A stretch of 64,000 bases of DNA from UBA6627 sp965248675 (GCA_965248675.1 CBDFJZ010000008.1:1-64000); one strand, 5' to 3'. Shown: positions 1 through 9,380, counted from the first letter of the stretch. Numbers and translations: made by a program. The notes: a model not told the origin generated them from the letters alone.

Positions 1-2097
1 GCGCTGCCCGGCGTGCACGCGGTGATCACCTTCGACGACTTTCCCGCGCCCGCCGAGCCGGTGATGCAGACGATCCGCGGGCCGATGCCGGCGCAGTGGG
101 ACGTCGAGCGGCTGCTGGCGCGGCGCAAGGTGCTGTTCAAGGGCCACCCCGTGGCCGCCGTCTGCGCCGCCGATCCGCACCTCGCGGAGGACGCCGTCGA
201 GCTGATCGAGGTCGACTACGAGCTGCTGCCGCCGGTCGTCAGCCTCGACGACGCGCTCGCACCGGGGGCGCCGATCCTCCACGACGACGGACTCGACGAG
301 CTGATCGACGGCCTGTTCGATCCGATCGACGGTCAGCCCTCGAACGTCGCGCGCACGATCGAGATGGGCTTCGGCGACCTCGACGAGGGCTTCGCCGCGT
401 CCGAGCTCGTGCTCGAGCGAGTCTTCGAAACCGGGATGGCGCACCAGGGCTACATCGAGACGCACAACGGCACGGCCGTCTGGAACGCGGACGGCAAGCT
501 GACCGTCTGGACCAGCACCCAGGGCGCCTTCGGCCACCGCGCGAACATCGCGCGGGTGCTGGCTGTCCCGCTCGGCGATCTGCGCGTGATCCCGGCCGAG
601 ATCGGCGGCGGCTTCGGCGCGAAGAATGTGATCTACCTGGAGCCGCTGGCGGCGCTGCTCGCGAGGAAGAGCGGGCGCCCCGTGCAGGTGACGATGAACC
701 GCACCGAGGTGCTGGAGGCGACCGGACCGACCTCGGGCACGCGCACCTTCATCAAACTCGGCGCGAAACGCGACGGCACGCTCGTCGCGGCGGACATCCG
801 GCTCGAGTACATGGCCGGCGCCTACCCCGGCTCGCCGGTGCCCGGCGGCGCGCGCTGCGCGCTCGGGCCGTACCTCGTCCCGCACCAGCGGATCGTCGGC
901 CTCGACGTCGTGCTGAACCGCCCGAAGGTGGCGGCCTACCGCGCGCCCGGCGCGCCCGCCTCGGCCTTCGCCGTCGAGGCGGTGCTCGACGAGCTGGCCG
1001 AACGGCTCGACCTCGATCCGATGGAGCTGCGCGCGAAGAACGCCGTCACCGAGGGCGATCCGCGCAGCGACGGCGCGACCCACGGCTCGGTCGCCGCGCG
1101 CGAGCTGGTCGCGGCCACGATCGCGCACCCCCACTATCGCGCCGAGATCCAGGATCCCGACGTCGGCCGCGGCGTCGCGATGGGCTTCTGGCAGAACGGC
1201 GGCGGCGAGTCCAGCGCCTACGCGAACGTGCACGCCGACGGCACGGTCACGCTGACCACCGGCTCGGTCGACATCGGCGGCCAGCGCGCCGCCCTCGCGA
1301 TGCAGTTCGCCGAGACGATGGGCATCGCCTACGCGGACGTGAACTCGCTCGTCGGCGACACCGACACGATCGGCTTCACCGGCAACACCGGCGGCAGCCG
1401 CACCACGTTCGCGACCGGCTGGGCCGTCTACCAGGCGGCGCTCGACATCCGCGAGCAGCTCGAACAGCGGGTCGCCTCGCTCTGGGACGTCTCCGCCGAC
1501 GCGGTCAGCTACGACCCCGCAGACGCGAGCCTGCACGGCCCGGACGGCAAGCTGATGACGTTCAAGGAGGCGGCGTCGCGGCTGCCGGGCAGCGGCGGCA
1601 ACATCCAGGGCCGCGCCGACGTCGTCTCGACCAGCGTCGGCAAGGTCGGCGCCTGCTTCGGCGCGCACATCGCCGACGTCCACGTCGACCGCGATACCGG
1701 CAAGGTGACGGTGCTGCGCTATACGGCGCTGCAGGACGTGGGAAAGGCGATCCACCCCGCCTACGTCGAGGGCCAGATCCAGGGCGGCGCCGTGCAGGGG
1801 ATCGGCATGGCGCTGAACGAGGACTACCTCTACAACGCCGACGGCTCGATGGCCAACGCCTCGTTCCTCGACTACCGGATGCCGGTCACGAACGACCTGC
1901 CGATGATCGACACGCTGCTCGTCGAGGTGCCGAACCCCGGCCATCCCTACGGCGTGCGCGGCGTCGGCGAGGTGCCGATCGTGCCGCCGCTGGCGGCGAT
2001 CGCGAACGCGATCCACGACGCCGTCGGCATCCGCGTGCAGAAGCTCCCGGCGACGCCGGACGTGATCCTCGACGAGCTCGAGGCGGCCCGGTCCTAG
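1..2097 (+). CDS. Xanthine dehydrogenase/CO dehydrogenase-type molybdenum hydroxylase, large subunit (5' end cut off)
   Basis: The reading frame is open from base 1 (ALPGVHAV...), so the start lies upstream of the window; about 698 residues are visible. The protein is the molybdopterin-cytosine-dinucleotide-binding subunit of a xanthine oxidase-family enzyme, which hydroxylates carbon centres using water. Visible signatures are the GGGFGAK loop, an AAYRAPGAP stretch at the place where form I CO dehydrogenases carry their AYRCSFR loop, and the C-terminal GVRGVGE motif whose Glu is the general base in this family. Absence of the CoxL loop argues against true CO dehydrogenase; the substrate cannot be named (purine, aromatic or aldehyde are all possible). 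The MoaD-like gene begins 13 bases downstream, consistent with a molybdenum cofactor context. The FAD and iron-sulfur subunits are presumably upstream, out of view. Confidence 0.9.
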   Translation, partial: ALPGVHAVITFDDFPAPAEPVMQTIRGPMPAQWDVERLLARRKVLFKGHPVAAVCAADPHLAEDAVELIEVDYELLPPVVSLDDALAPGAPILHDDGLDELIDGLFDPIDGQPSNVARTIEMGFGDLDEGFAASELVLERVFETGMAHQGYIETHNGTAVWNADGKLTVWTSTQGAFGHRANIARVLAVPLGDLRVIPAEIGGGFGAKNVIYLEPLAALLARKSGRPVQVTMNRTEVLEATGPTSGTRTFIKLGAKRDGTLVAADIRLEYMAGAYPGSPVPGGARCALGPYLVPHQRIVGLDVVLNRPKVAAYRAPGAPASAFAVEAVLDELAERLDLDPMELRAKNAVTEGDPRSDGATHGSVAARELVAATIAHPHYRAEIQDPDVGRGVAMGFWQNGGGESSAYANVHADGTVTLTTGSVDIGGQRAALAMQFAETMGIAYADVNSLVGDTDTIGFTGNTGGSRTTFATGWAVYQAALDIREQLEQRVASLWDVSADAVSYDPADASLHGPDGKLMTFKEAASRLPGSGGNIQGRADVVSTSVGKVGACFGAHIADVHVDRDTGKVTVLRYTALQDVGKAIHPAYVEGQIQGGAVQGIGMALNEDYLYNADGSMANASFLDYRMPVTNDLPMIDTLLVEVPNPGHPYGVRGVGEVPIVPPLAAIANAIHDAVGIRVQKLPATPDVILDELEAARS

Positions 2098-2110
2098 GGA
2101 CGGCCTCTCC

Positions 2111-2377
2111 GTGGCGGTGCTGCACGTCCCCGCCTCGATCCGCTCGCTCTGCGACGGCTGCGAGCGGATCGAGGCCGAGGGCGCTACGCTGCGCGCCGTG
2201 TTCAGCGCGGTCGCGGCGCGGCACCCGGAGCTCGTCGCGCGCATCCTCGACGAGCATGGTCTCCGGCCCGAGATGGCGGTCGCGATCGACGGCTCGATCC
2301 TCGATCAGAATGCGCTCACCGAGGCGGTCGCGGCCGACACCGAAATCTACCTGGTGCCCCCGATCGGCGGCGGCTAG
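2111..2377 (+). CDS. MoaD/ThiS-like ubiquitin-fold sulfur carrier protein
   Basis: An 88-residue protein starting with GTG and ending in the PPIGGG tail typical of MoaD/ThiS family sulfur carriers, whose terminal Gly is adenylated and thiocarboxylated. It sits 13 bases after the molybdenum hydroxylase large subunit in the same direction, so a role in molybdopterin synthesis is the simplest reading. No MoaE partner is visible nearby. A generic ubiquitin-like carrier for another sulfur pathway cannot be excluded. The fold assignment rests on length, a hydrophobic beta-grasp pattern and the double-Gly terminus. Confidence 0.8.
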   Translation: MAVLHVPASIRSLCDGCERIEAEGATLRAVFSAVAARHPELVARILDEHGLRPEMAVAIDGSILDQNALTEAVAADTEIYLVPPIGGG

Positions 2378-2435
2378 CGGCCGGCCTCGTTCGCACCAAC
2401 ACCCGACCGCCCGTCCGGGAGGCGTGAGGCGCTCT

Positions 2436-2486
2436 CCGAGCGGGGTGTGGGGGCCCACGCCCCACCGGGGCGATCAGTGAAGAACC
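2436..2486. repeat. Partial copy of the dispersed GC-rich hairpin repeat
   Basis: The gap between the MoaD-like gene and the CoA-transferase holds a G-rich run (GAGCGGGGTGTGGGGGCC) folding into a GC hairpin with the following CCCACGCCCCACC. It matches the leading half of the elements at 31.5, 48.3, 51.0 and 58.5 kb and lacks their second and third hairpins. Confidence 0.55.
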
Positions 2487-2625
2487 CCCGCTGAGCATCC
2501 GGGTGCCTCGCCCCGGCCGTTCGCCATCCGCGACTTGCTGCAGTCCTGCTCCAACGCCCCCGACCAGGCGGCGCGCCTTGCTACCATCCCGCCCTCGATG
2601 TCAGCGCGACTCGCGAGGAGAATCG

Positions 2626-5076
2626 ATGCTCGACGGGCTGCGCGTGATCGACCTCAGCGCCGACGTCGGCGGCGCCTTCGCGGCGCGCCTGCTCGCCGTC
2701 TACGGCGCGGACGTCGTGCTCGTCGAGCCGCCCGAGGGCCACGCGATCCGCCACCTCGCTCCTCACCTGTCGGGCGCCGAGGACGACGCCGACGCCAGCA
2801 TCCTCGCCGCCGCCTACCACGCCGGCAAGCGCTCGCTCACACTCGATCTCGGCGCCACCGAGGACCGCGCCGTCCTTGAGCAGTTGATCGCCGGCGCGGA
2901 CGCCGTGATCGAGTCGCACGCGCCGGGCGCGCTCGCCGCGAAAGGTGTAAATCTCGAGGCGTTGAGGGAACAGCACCCGGCGCTCGTCGTGACGCAGGTC
3001 ACGCCGTATGGCCAGACCGGCCCGCGCGCGGGCTGGCGCGCGACCGCGCTGACGGCCGCCGCCGGCGGCGAGATGGCGCTCTGCGGCGAGCCCGACCAGG
3101 AGCCGCTGAAGACCGCCGGCCACCAAGCGCACCTGCAGGGCGGGCTGCACGCCTTCTCCGCCACCGCCACCGCGCTCTACGCCGCCGCCCACACGGGGAT
3201 CGGCGATCGCATCGACCTCTCGCTGCAGGAGCTGCAGAACGCGACGCTCGAGGGCGCGGGTCCGGCCGCGCTCACGCGCGGCAGCGACGCCACCCGCGGC
3301 GGCAACACGATCCTGGCGACCTTCGGCATTCACCCCTGCGCGGACGGCTATATTGGGCTGGCCGGGCTGCCGCGCCAGAGCCATTCGATCTACGACTGCA
3401 TCGAGCACCCGGAGCTGAAGGACGATCCGCTCTTCAACAGCGGCTGGTCGCCCGAGGCGAACGGCGTCCTACAGGTGCTGGTCCCCGAGTGGACGATGCG
3501 CCACACGGCGAGCGAAATCTTCCAGCTGGCGGTGCGCTACCGCACGCCGTTCTCGATGATCCCGACGCCACGCGAGCTGCTGGAGTGGCCGGGCCTCGTG
3601 GCGACCGGGTTCTGGCACGCGGTCGAACACCCGCTGCTCGGCAGCCACCCGCTGCCGGCCGGCCCGATCGTCTTCGACGGCGACCGCGGCACGCAGCGCC
3701 GCGCCCCGCTCGTCGGCGAGCATTCCGCGGCGATCCGCGCCGAGCTCGAGGCCGCCTCGACACCGACGGTGACTCCGCCACCCGCCGTCGACGCCAGCGC
3801 GGTCGAGGCGCCGCTCGCAGGGGTGCGGGTGATCGACGTGACGCAGGTCTGGGCGGGGCCGTTCGGCTGCCGCTTCCTCGCCGACATGGGCGCCGACACG
3901 ATCAAGATCGAGGGCCCGACCTTCCCCGACTCGGTGCGCGGCCTCGGCGCCAGCGCCGACCCGGACGCGATCAACCGCAGCGCCTACTTCAACGAGTACA
4001 ACCGGAACAAGCGCGGCCTCGCGATCAACCTCCAGCAGCCGGCGGGCGCCGAGGCGGTCAAGCGCCTGATCGCCGGCGCCGATGTCTTCGTCGAGAACTG
4101 GAGCTCAGGCGTCGCCGACCGGCTCGGCCTCGGCTATGAGGCGCTGCGCGCGATCAACCCGCGCCTGATCTACGTCTCGATGCCGGGCTTCGGTCACGAC
4201 GGTCCCGACGCGAACCGCGTCGGCTACGGCCCCACCATCGAGCAGATGGGCGGCCTCGTGGCGTTGCAGGGCTACGCGGGCGGACCGCCGCACAAGAGCG
4301 GCATCTCCTACGGCGACCCCGTCTCCGGCACCACCGCCGCCGGCGCGGTCGGCGTCGCCCTCCACCGCCGCGAACACAGCGACCAGGGCTGCTACATCGT
4401 CGTCCCGCAGCGCGACGGCATCGTCGGCCTGATCGGCGAATACCTGATCGCCGAGGGCATCGGCGAACCGATCCATACGCGGATCGGCAACCGCGACCTG
4501 GAATTCGCGCCGCACAACGTCTACCGCACGCGCGACACCGAGCCGCGCCCGCGCCTCGGCCTAGACGAGCAGCTGGTGGGCGCGGAGGTCGACACCTGGC
4601 TGGCCGTCGCCGTCGACGCCGACGAGGCCTGGCTGGGCCTGCGCTCGGTCGTCGCCGACCCGCGGCTCGACGACGCCTCGTACGACCGCGTCGAGGGCCG
4701 TCGCGCCGCGCAGGACGCGATCGACGCGGTGCTCGGGGAGTGGGCGCGCAAGCGCGATCCGGAGCAGGCCGCCGCCGCGCTCCAGGCCGCGGGCGTTGCC
4801 GCCTCGCCGGTCCACACGGCGCTCGGCCTCGCGAACGACGCCCACCTCGACGCGCGCGGCGCCTTCACCACCTACGATCACGCCGTCACCGGCGTGCAGC
4901 GCACCACCCTTCCCGCCTGGCGCTTCGCCCGCCGCCCGGTCACCCACGTCGGCCCCGCCCCCGCCTTCGGCCAGCACAACGTCGAGGTGTTGACCGAGCT
5001 CGCGGGCTATTCGGAGGCCGAGGTCGAGGCGATGGGGACCTCGGGACTGATCGCAACGGCACCGGTGGGGGTCTAG
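2626..5076 (+). CDS. Fused two-domain class III CoA-transferase (CaiB/BaiF family)
   Basis: The protein has 816 residues, twice the usual CaiB/BaiF length of about 400. I chose the ATG at 2626 (MLDGLRVIDLS) because a GAGGAG Shine-Dalgarno lies just upstream and the longer open frame before it is low-complexity. Domain A spans roughly residues 1-390 and domain B 400-816; both begin with the GVRVIDL..-type motif of the family. Domain B has the catalytic Asp (SYGDPVSG); the equivalent position in domain A reads QAHLQGG, with no Asp. By analogy with heterodimeric BbsEF, domain A is probably a non-catalytic partner for B. The family moves CoA between an acyl-CoA and a free acid; the substrate is unknown. 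The 3' end of this gene is duplicated as a remnant at 7366-7501. Confidence 0.9.
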   Translation: MLDGLRVIDLSADVGGAFAARLLAVYGADVVLVEPPEGHAIRHLAPHLSGAEDDADASILAAAYHAGKRSLTLDLGATEDRAVLEQLIAGADAVIESHAPGALAAKGVNLEALREQHPALVVTQVTPYGQTGPRAGWRATALTAAAGGEMALCGEPDQEPLKTAGHQAHLQGGLHAFSATATALYAAAHTGIGDRIDLSLQELQNATLEGAGPAALTRGSDATRGGNTILATFGIHPCADGYIGLAGLPRQSHSIYDCIEHPELKDDPLFNSGWSPEANGVLQVLVPEWTMRHTASEIFQLAVRYRTPFSMIPTPRELLEWPGLVATGFWHAVEHPLLGSHPLPAGPIVFDGDRGTQRRAPLVGEHSAAIRAELEAASTPTVTPPPAVDASAVEAPLAGVRVIDVTQVWAGPFGCRFLADMGADTIKIEGPTFPDSVRGLGASADPDAINRSAYFNEYNRNKRGLAINLQQPAGAEAVKRLIAGADVFVENWSSGVADRLGLGYEALRAINPRLIYVSMPGFGHDGPDANRVGYGPTIEQMGGLVALQGYAGGPPHKSGISYGDPVSGTTAAGAVGVALHRREHSDQGCYIVVPQRDGIVGLIGEYLIAEGIGEPIHTRIGNRDLEFAPHNVYRTRDTEPRPRLGLDEQLVGAEVDTWLAVAVDADEAWLGLRSVVADPRLDDASYDRVEGRRAAQDAIDAVLGEWARKRDPEQAAAALQAAGVAASPVHTALGLANDAHLDARGAFTTYDHAVTGVQRTTLPAWRFARRPVTHVGPAPAFGQHNVEVLTELAGYSEAEVEAMGTSGLIATAPVGV

Positions 5077-5121
5077 GGGCACTACGCCGAGTAGCGACGC
5101 TTGTTTCCCTGGCCGATCGCG

Positions 5122-5700
5122 CTACTCGAAGAGCGGTCGGCACGTTGGCGCATTCACGATCGCGCGACGGAGTTCCTCGCCAGCAGCGGTCATCGCCCGA
5201 TCGGTCGATCCGGCGGAACCACCCGTCGTCTCGAGCCATGTCACGTACCGTTCGAGTACCCCATCCAGCGCCTGGTGCGTCTCCGCGCCCCCTGCGCCGG
5301 CAAGCGCCTGCTCCAGAACGTCGCCGTGCGCGGCCGCGTCGTCGATCAGCGCGGCCTGGTATCCACGATCGGCGTTCGGTGGCGACAGCTGATCGAGCTC
5401 GGCGCTGAACAGCCTTCCGCTGTCGCGGAGTGAGCTGAAGACAGACAGTGCGGCACCGCGGCGTGTTTCGAGTGACTCGGCATCGAGGTCGAGCCCGGCG
5501 GACTCAAGAATCGAGACGTTGCCGTCGAGCTGACTCCGCTGAAGATCGCACACCGCGTCGGCGTAGCGAGCGAGTTCGTTTGATCCAGCCAACGGGGCGG
5601 GCGTGTCTGATGCATCGTCGTCACCCGAACACGCGACGGCGATCGCCACAACGAGCGCCAATAGGCCTGGCCAAAAACGAGGTGATACCACACTCCACAC
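5122..5700 (-). CDS. Lipoprotein, one-domain member of a helical two-Cys family; candidate partner of effector unit 1
   Basis: A 192-residue protein from a GTG start with a signal peptide and lipobox (AIAVACS), so exported and lipid-anchored. The mature part is predicted mostly helical, with a YADAVC motif near the start and a second Cys near the end (APTCRP). The same spacing of two Cys with an L..YA..(V/T)C motif occurs twice in the lipoprotein at 9381-10550, so the two are probably related. It lies 55 bases after the restored end of the large signal-less protein at 5756-7275, on the same strand, the same arrangement as in the second unit. No function is known to me; an immunity or anchoring partner is inference. 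Confidence 0.75.
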   Translation of the reverse strand: MWSVVSPRFWPGLLALVVAIAVACSGDDDASDTPAPLAGSNELARYADAVCDLQRSQLDGNVSILESAGLDLDAESLETRRGAALSVFSSLRDSGRLFSAELDQLSPPNADRGYQAALIDDAAAHGDVLEQALAGAGGAETHQALDGVLERYVTWLETTGGSAGSTDRAMTAAGEELRRAIVNAPTCRPLFE

Positions 5701-5755
5701 TTACGCGGGCCTTCGCGTGGCGGCAACCGGGATCGCGGCAACGGGTCGGTGCTGG

Positions 5756-7275
5756 TTAGCCAACGCGGCCAGCGCACGCGGCCCGGACTCCCTCCGAGAT
5801 GAGCAGCTGAGCCGCGAGATCTAGCGCGGCGAGCTGCGGGACGACAAAACTCGGCGACGGTCACGGGATCGGTCACCCATTCCGCGAAACTGGCCATCAG
5901 CTTGTCGCGGCCCCAAGGATCATTGGAGTAGATTTCCAGCCACCGGTTGTTCTCTCCGTCGAAGCGCTTTCCATTGAGGCCATCGGCGATCCTCGCGGCC
6001 CACCACTCGTCAACGGGCGCGTCCGGGTGCGGATTCGAGGTCACGAACCCAAGCAACGCCTGACGCACCCGCTCCTTCGCGACGCAGCCACCGGTAATCA
6101 CGTAATCAAGCAACCCCATAATGGCGTCCGGCGACTCGCGAGCGAGTCGCTCAAGTCTCGATCGAACTTCCCGCAGATCCTCGATGCGGTCGCCTGTCAA
6201 CTCAGCGAATTCCACCGCGCCGTCGATAGTGAACTCGGTGACCTCGGCTCCAGTGTCGACCACCACGCGCACCGCATCGTCGGCGAGATCGACGGTTAGC
6301 GCGGCCCCAGCACCGGCGGCGTCGATCCCGAACCTGAGCCCACGGTCCGCAGCGTCACCGACGGCGCGACCGGCCTCAACACCGAGATCGATACCAGCCG
6401 CCGTCGCATCGAAGCCGGCGTCGATCACAGCGTCTGAGGCTCCGAGAGCGAAGCCGATGCCAGTGCCTGCTGCGCTGATCGCGTCATCGACGAAGTTGAA
6501 AGGATCGCCAATCGGCTCCCCGGCGCCCAACCGTTGGGCGCGCTCCTGGTCGGCCCGGCCGCCGAATTTCTCCAACTGAGCGATCAGCGCCGCCAGCTGC
6601 TGAGTCTTCTGAGAGAACCCATTCGCGTATTGAATCTCGACTTCCGTGAACTCGCCACGCTTGAAGATGTCGATCAGGGTCTCGGTGAGTTCTGGCTCGT
6701 CAGCCGCGGTCGCTTGCAGGGGCCGGGCCTGCTCGGACCCCCCGCTGCGATCCCACGGGCGAGGTGACGCGCGAAGCGTTGCGGTCCTCGAATAGGCGCT
6801 CCCGGGCGTCCACGGAAAGCGGAGGCGGGGTCGCCGGCACCGCCGGCGTCGGCACGGGCAGGGAGATCCGGCCGACGCCAGCGCCGGTGCCGCGCACCGG
6901 GCTGTCGAGGATCGCCCGCAGCCGCTCCTCGCGGGTGCGAGGCTGGAGGGTCAGCTCGTCGGGGAGCAGCGTCGCCGTCGACGGGTTCCTCGGAGTGGGG
7001 AGCGGCGCCCGCGGGGTCGCCAGTGGCGAGGTCGTCAGACCGAGGCCTGCCGCCTCGATCCCCGCGAGCTGCGCCTGACGACGGCGTTCCTCTTCTTGCT
7101 GGCGGAGCCGGTCTTGCACCCAGATCGGCAGCGCCGACCTCGGGACCGCGCCGCTCGAGGGCGACGCGCCGGCGACGCCTGGCGCGATGCCGCCGATCCG
7201 ACCTTGCAGCCGGCGCCGGAGGCGGACGGCGGGAGATTCGGGTTCCGAGGTGAAATCGTCGGCGAACTGCGGCAA
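5756..7275 (-). pseudogene. Effector-like protein, unit 1: conserved N-terminal leader with variable C-terminus, two frameshifts
   Basis: Read with two one-base corrections this is a 505-residue protein from a TTG start (MPQFADDFTSEP...). The frame breaks at the C6 run 6738-6743 and the A4 run 5846-5849; each has one base too many, and removing it joins continuous coding sequence. Residues 1 to about 150 are nearly identical to the protein at 7918-9273. A Pro-rich linker, a Gly/Ala/Asp-rich repetitive middle (many DAG/GID/GVE steps) and a C-terminal domain unlike its sister's follow. There is no signal peptide or membrane segment. The conserved leader with a swapped C-terminus resembles polymorphic effectors; activity unknown. 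Broken frames may be assembly errors or real decay. Confidence 0.65.
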
Positions 7276-7365
7276 GGGACGCTCCCGGGCTTCCCTTCGA
7301 AGCTGGCCCGTTCGCGATCGCTAATCAAACGACCGCCGATTGCGGAACCTAAGGATCGAAGCCCC

Positions 7366-7501
7366 GTCACCCCCGTCGGCTCCGCCCGCCTTCGGCCAGC
7401 ACAACGTCGAGCTGCTCACCGAGTTCGCGGGCTCCTCGCAGCCGGAGGTCGATGGGATGGAGGCCTCGGGACTGATCGCCACGGCGCTGGTCGGGGCATA
7501 G
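7366..7501 (+). pseudogene. Remnant of the 3' end of the two-domain CoA-transferase gene
   Basis: This stretch is a diverged copy of the last ~140 bases of the gene at 2626-5076: both encode FGQHNVE(V/L)LTE(L/F)AG near the end, then SGLIATA before a TAG stop (7499-7501 here). A 2-base deletion near 7385 breaks the upstream frame and nothing else of the gene is present. Its position between the two lipoprotein/effector units shows that a block including the CoA-transferase terminus was duplicated in tandem. Confidence 0.8.
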
Positions 7502-7550
7502 CGCGGCAGCCGCAGGCGAAGCTCGGCGGCGAGCCCGCTGCTGCGCGGGC

Positions 7551-7871
7551 CTAAGGAATTTCGACTCTGAAGTCTCGTTCAACCAGATCGTCCCAAGTCA
7601 CGGTCACCTCCGCGATCAACGCGCCGGACTCATCGAGGACCGACCAGCGGTGTATCACGACGTAGTCTCTTTCGTTCGGCATGAACACCCCCACTTCTTC
7701 GCCCGGAGTCAGCCTCTCGAACTCGATCCCTCTACTCATCAGGACGCGAACCTCGTCCGACGTGTTGACGATCGTGTAGCACTCACCTGGGTGGCACGCG
7801 GCGAGCAAGATCAGTGCTGCGAGCGATGCGACCAGCTGCCGTGATCGACGTCGGGTCAGGAGACGACTCAT
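7551..7871 (-). CDS. Small lipoprotein, candidate partner of effector unit 2
   Basis: A 106-residue protein from ATG with a basic n-region, a hydrophobic stretch and the lipobox LLAACHPG. The mature ~78 residues contain two further features: a Cys soon after the anchor (GECYTIVN) and a beta-rich pattern with VTVTWDD near the end, suggesting a small beta-sandwich. It follows the effector-like gene 7918-9273 by 46 bases in the same orientation. It shows no similarity to the 192-residue lipoprotein that occupies the same place in unit 1, so the partner varies together with the effector C-terminus. Function unknown. Confidence 0.7.
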   Translation of the reverse strand: MSRLLTRRRSRQLVASLAALILLAACHPGECYTIVNTSDEVRVLMSRGIEFERLTPGEEVGVFMPNERDYVVIHRWSVLDESGALIAEVTVTWDDLVERDFRVEIP

Positions 7872-7917
7872 GTACGACGGTACGCGTCACGCGAGCGTGC
7901 GGATTCTGTGAGCCGAT

Positions 7918-9273
7918 CTAGGGCGGTGGGGCCGTCCCCGTCTGGATCGCCGCGAACACCTTCGCTTCGCGCTCGAACTCGTTCTCTATGTACCCGTGTG
8001 CAGCCAGCGCCAGGAGGTAACGAAGGAGGAACAGGTCCCCCACGTCGTCGTACTGCGCCGCATGGTACCGCTCTTCCCACTCTCCGAAGCCGCCTCGGTC
8101 CAGCTTCCGGGGAACGAAGACGTGAGAGCCGAGGGTAAACGGTCTTCCGCCGGTCAGCTTGAACACGTCAGCGTCGCCGCAGCGCTCGTGAATCGTCACC
8201 GTCCTCCCCCCGTGACGGATCGGAGGAAGGACCCGTTGGTCGGGACAATCGGTCAGACCGGCGATCGCTTGTCCGACCCACGCATTTACGAAGCCGGTAT
8301 CGAAAGGCTCCGCCAAACTCGCCGCATCGCCGATCCGATCAACCCAGAAGTCGAAGTACGCGTCGGTCACGTCGCGGGTCAGCTGCGGCACCGCTTCGAG
8401 CTGATCCAGTGCCGTCTCGGCGGCGCCTCGCCCGATCTCTACTGCGAAATCCACCCCGGCGTCCGCGGTACCGAGCCCGAGGTCGATCCCCTTCTCCGCC
8501 CCGCTGATTCCCAGGCCGAAGGCCCACCTCGCTATATCGAGGGGGTCGATGGTGGTGGTTGAACCATCTCCCGGCTCAGCAAGACCAGGCGTGGCCGACG
8601 GGGGCGGACCAGGGCGTCCAAGCTCTTCATCCGCCGCCAGCTCATCGTCGGGCCGCAGGAGGTCGCGCGCTCGATCGAACGCGCTCTCCGATCCCACCGA
8701 GGAGTTGACGTCCCGCTCCAACGCCTCGTCGAACAACCGCGCCTCCTCGCGGAGCGCGCGGTAGACCGAAGGCGCATCGCTGCGCGCCGCCTGCTGCTCC
8801 TGCGCCGATGCCTCGGCGAACACCGCCTCCTCCGCCTCCTCCGACAGCGGCTGGTGGGGTGGGCGCGGCGGAGCCGCTGGCGTCGGCACGGGCAGGGAGA
8901 TCCGGCCGACGCCAGCGCCGGTGCCGCGCACCGGGCTGTCGAGGATGGCGCGCAGTCGCTCCTCGCTGGTACGAGGCTCGAGGAGCAGCTCGTCGCGGAG
9001 CAGCGTCGCCGTCGACGGGTTCCTCGGAGTGGGTAGCGGCCTCGGGAGCGGCGCCCGCGGGAGCGCCGCCCCCTGGCGGCGCCGCTCCTCCTCCTGCTGG
9101 CGCAGCCGGTCCTGCACCCAGATCGGCAGCGACGACCTCGGAACCGCGGCGTTCGAGGGTGACGCGCCGGCGACGCCTGGCGCGATGCCGCCGATCCGAC
9201 CCTGCAGCCGGCGGCGCAAGCGGACGGCGGGGGATTCGGGTTCCGAGGTGAATTCGTCGGCGAACTGCGGCAA
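7918..9273 (-). CDS. Effector-like protein, unit 2: conserved leader plus degenerate zinc-peptidase-like C-terminus
   Basis: A 451-residue protein. An upstream in-frame stop leaves TTG at 9273 as first usable start, with GGGAG upstream. Residues 1 to about 145 (MPQFADEFTSEP... to GRISLPVPTPA) are almost identical to the product of 5756-7275. A Pro/Ala/Gln-rich linker and a Gly/Asp-rich repetitive middle follow, then a distinct C-terminal domain with FTLGSHVFVP, EERYHAAQY and HGYIENEFEREA. That order of motifs recalls DUF4157-like metallopeptidase domains (HExxH...Q-Y...N.(F/Y)E.EA), but the first His is Glu here, so it may be inactive. There is no signal peptide, so export would need a dedicated route. 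The domain call is by eye. Confidence 0.65.
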   Translation of the reverse strand: MPQFADEFTSEPESPAVRLRRRLQGRIGGIAPGVAGASPSNAAVPRSSLPIWVQDRLRQQEEERRRQGAALPRAPLPRPLPTPRNPSTATLLRDELLLEPRTSEERLRAILDSPVRGTGAGVGRISLPVPTPAAPPRPPHQPLSEEAEEAVFAEASAQEQQAARSDAPSVYRALREEARLFDEALERDVNSSVGSESAFDRARDLLRPDDELAADEELGRPGPPPSATPGLAEPGDGSTTTIDPLDIARWAFGLGISGAEKGIDLGLGTADAGVDFAVEIGRGAAETALDQLEAVPQLTRDVTDAYFDFWVDRIGDAASLAEPFDTGFVNAWVGQAIAGLTDCPDQRVLPPIRHGGRTVTIHERCGDADVFKLTGGRPFTLGSHVFVPRKLDRGGFGEWEERYHAAQYDDVGDLFLLRYLLALAAHGYIENEFEREAKVFAAIQTGTAPPP

Positions 9274-9380
9274 GGGACGCTCCCGGGCTTGCCTTCGAAG
9301 CTGGCCCGTTCCCGATCGCTAATCAAATCCGTGGAGCTGGCCGGCGGATCAGGGATCGACGCCGGGCGCAAGGATCGAGG

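Noticed and set aside
1..2097. Form I CO dehydrogenase (coxL)
   Set aside because: The AYRCSFR active-site loop is not present; AAYRAPGAP is seen instead.
96..2480. A 794-codon open frame overlapping the molybdenum hydroxylase gene
   Set aside because: It is Arg/Ala/Gly-rich shadow sequence in another frame of a gene with clear family motifs.
5756..5852. Programmed frameshift in effector unit 1
   Set aside because: The A4 and C6 runs lack a slippery heptamer with a downstream structure, and similar one-base insertions occur all over the window; error or decay is simpler.
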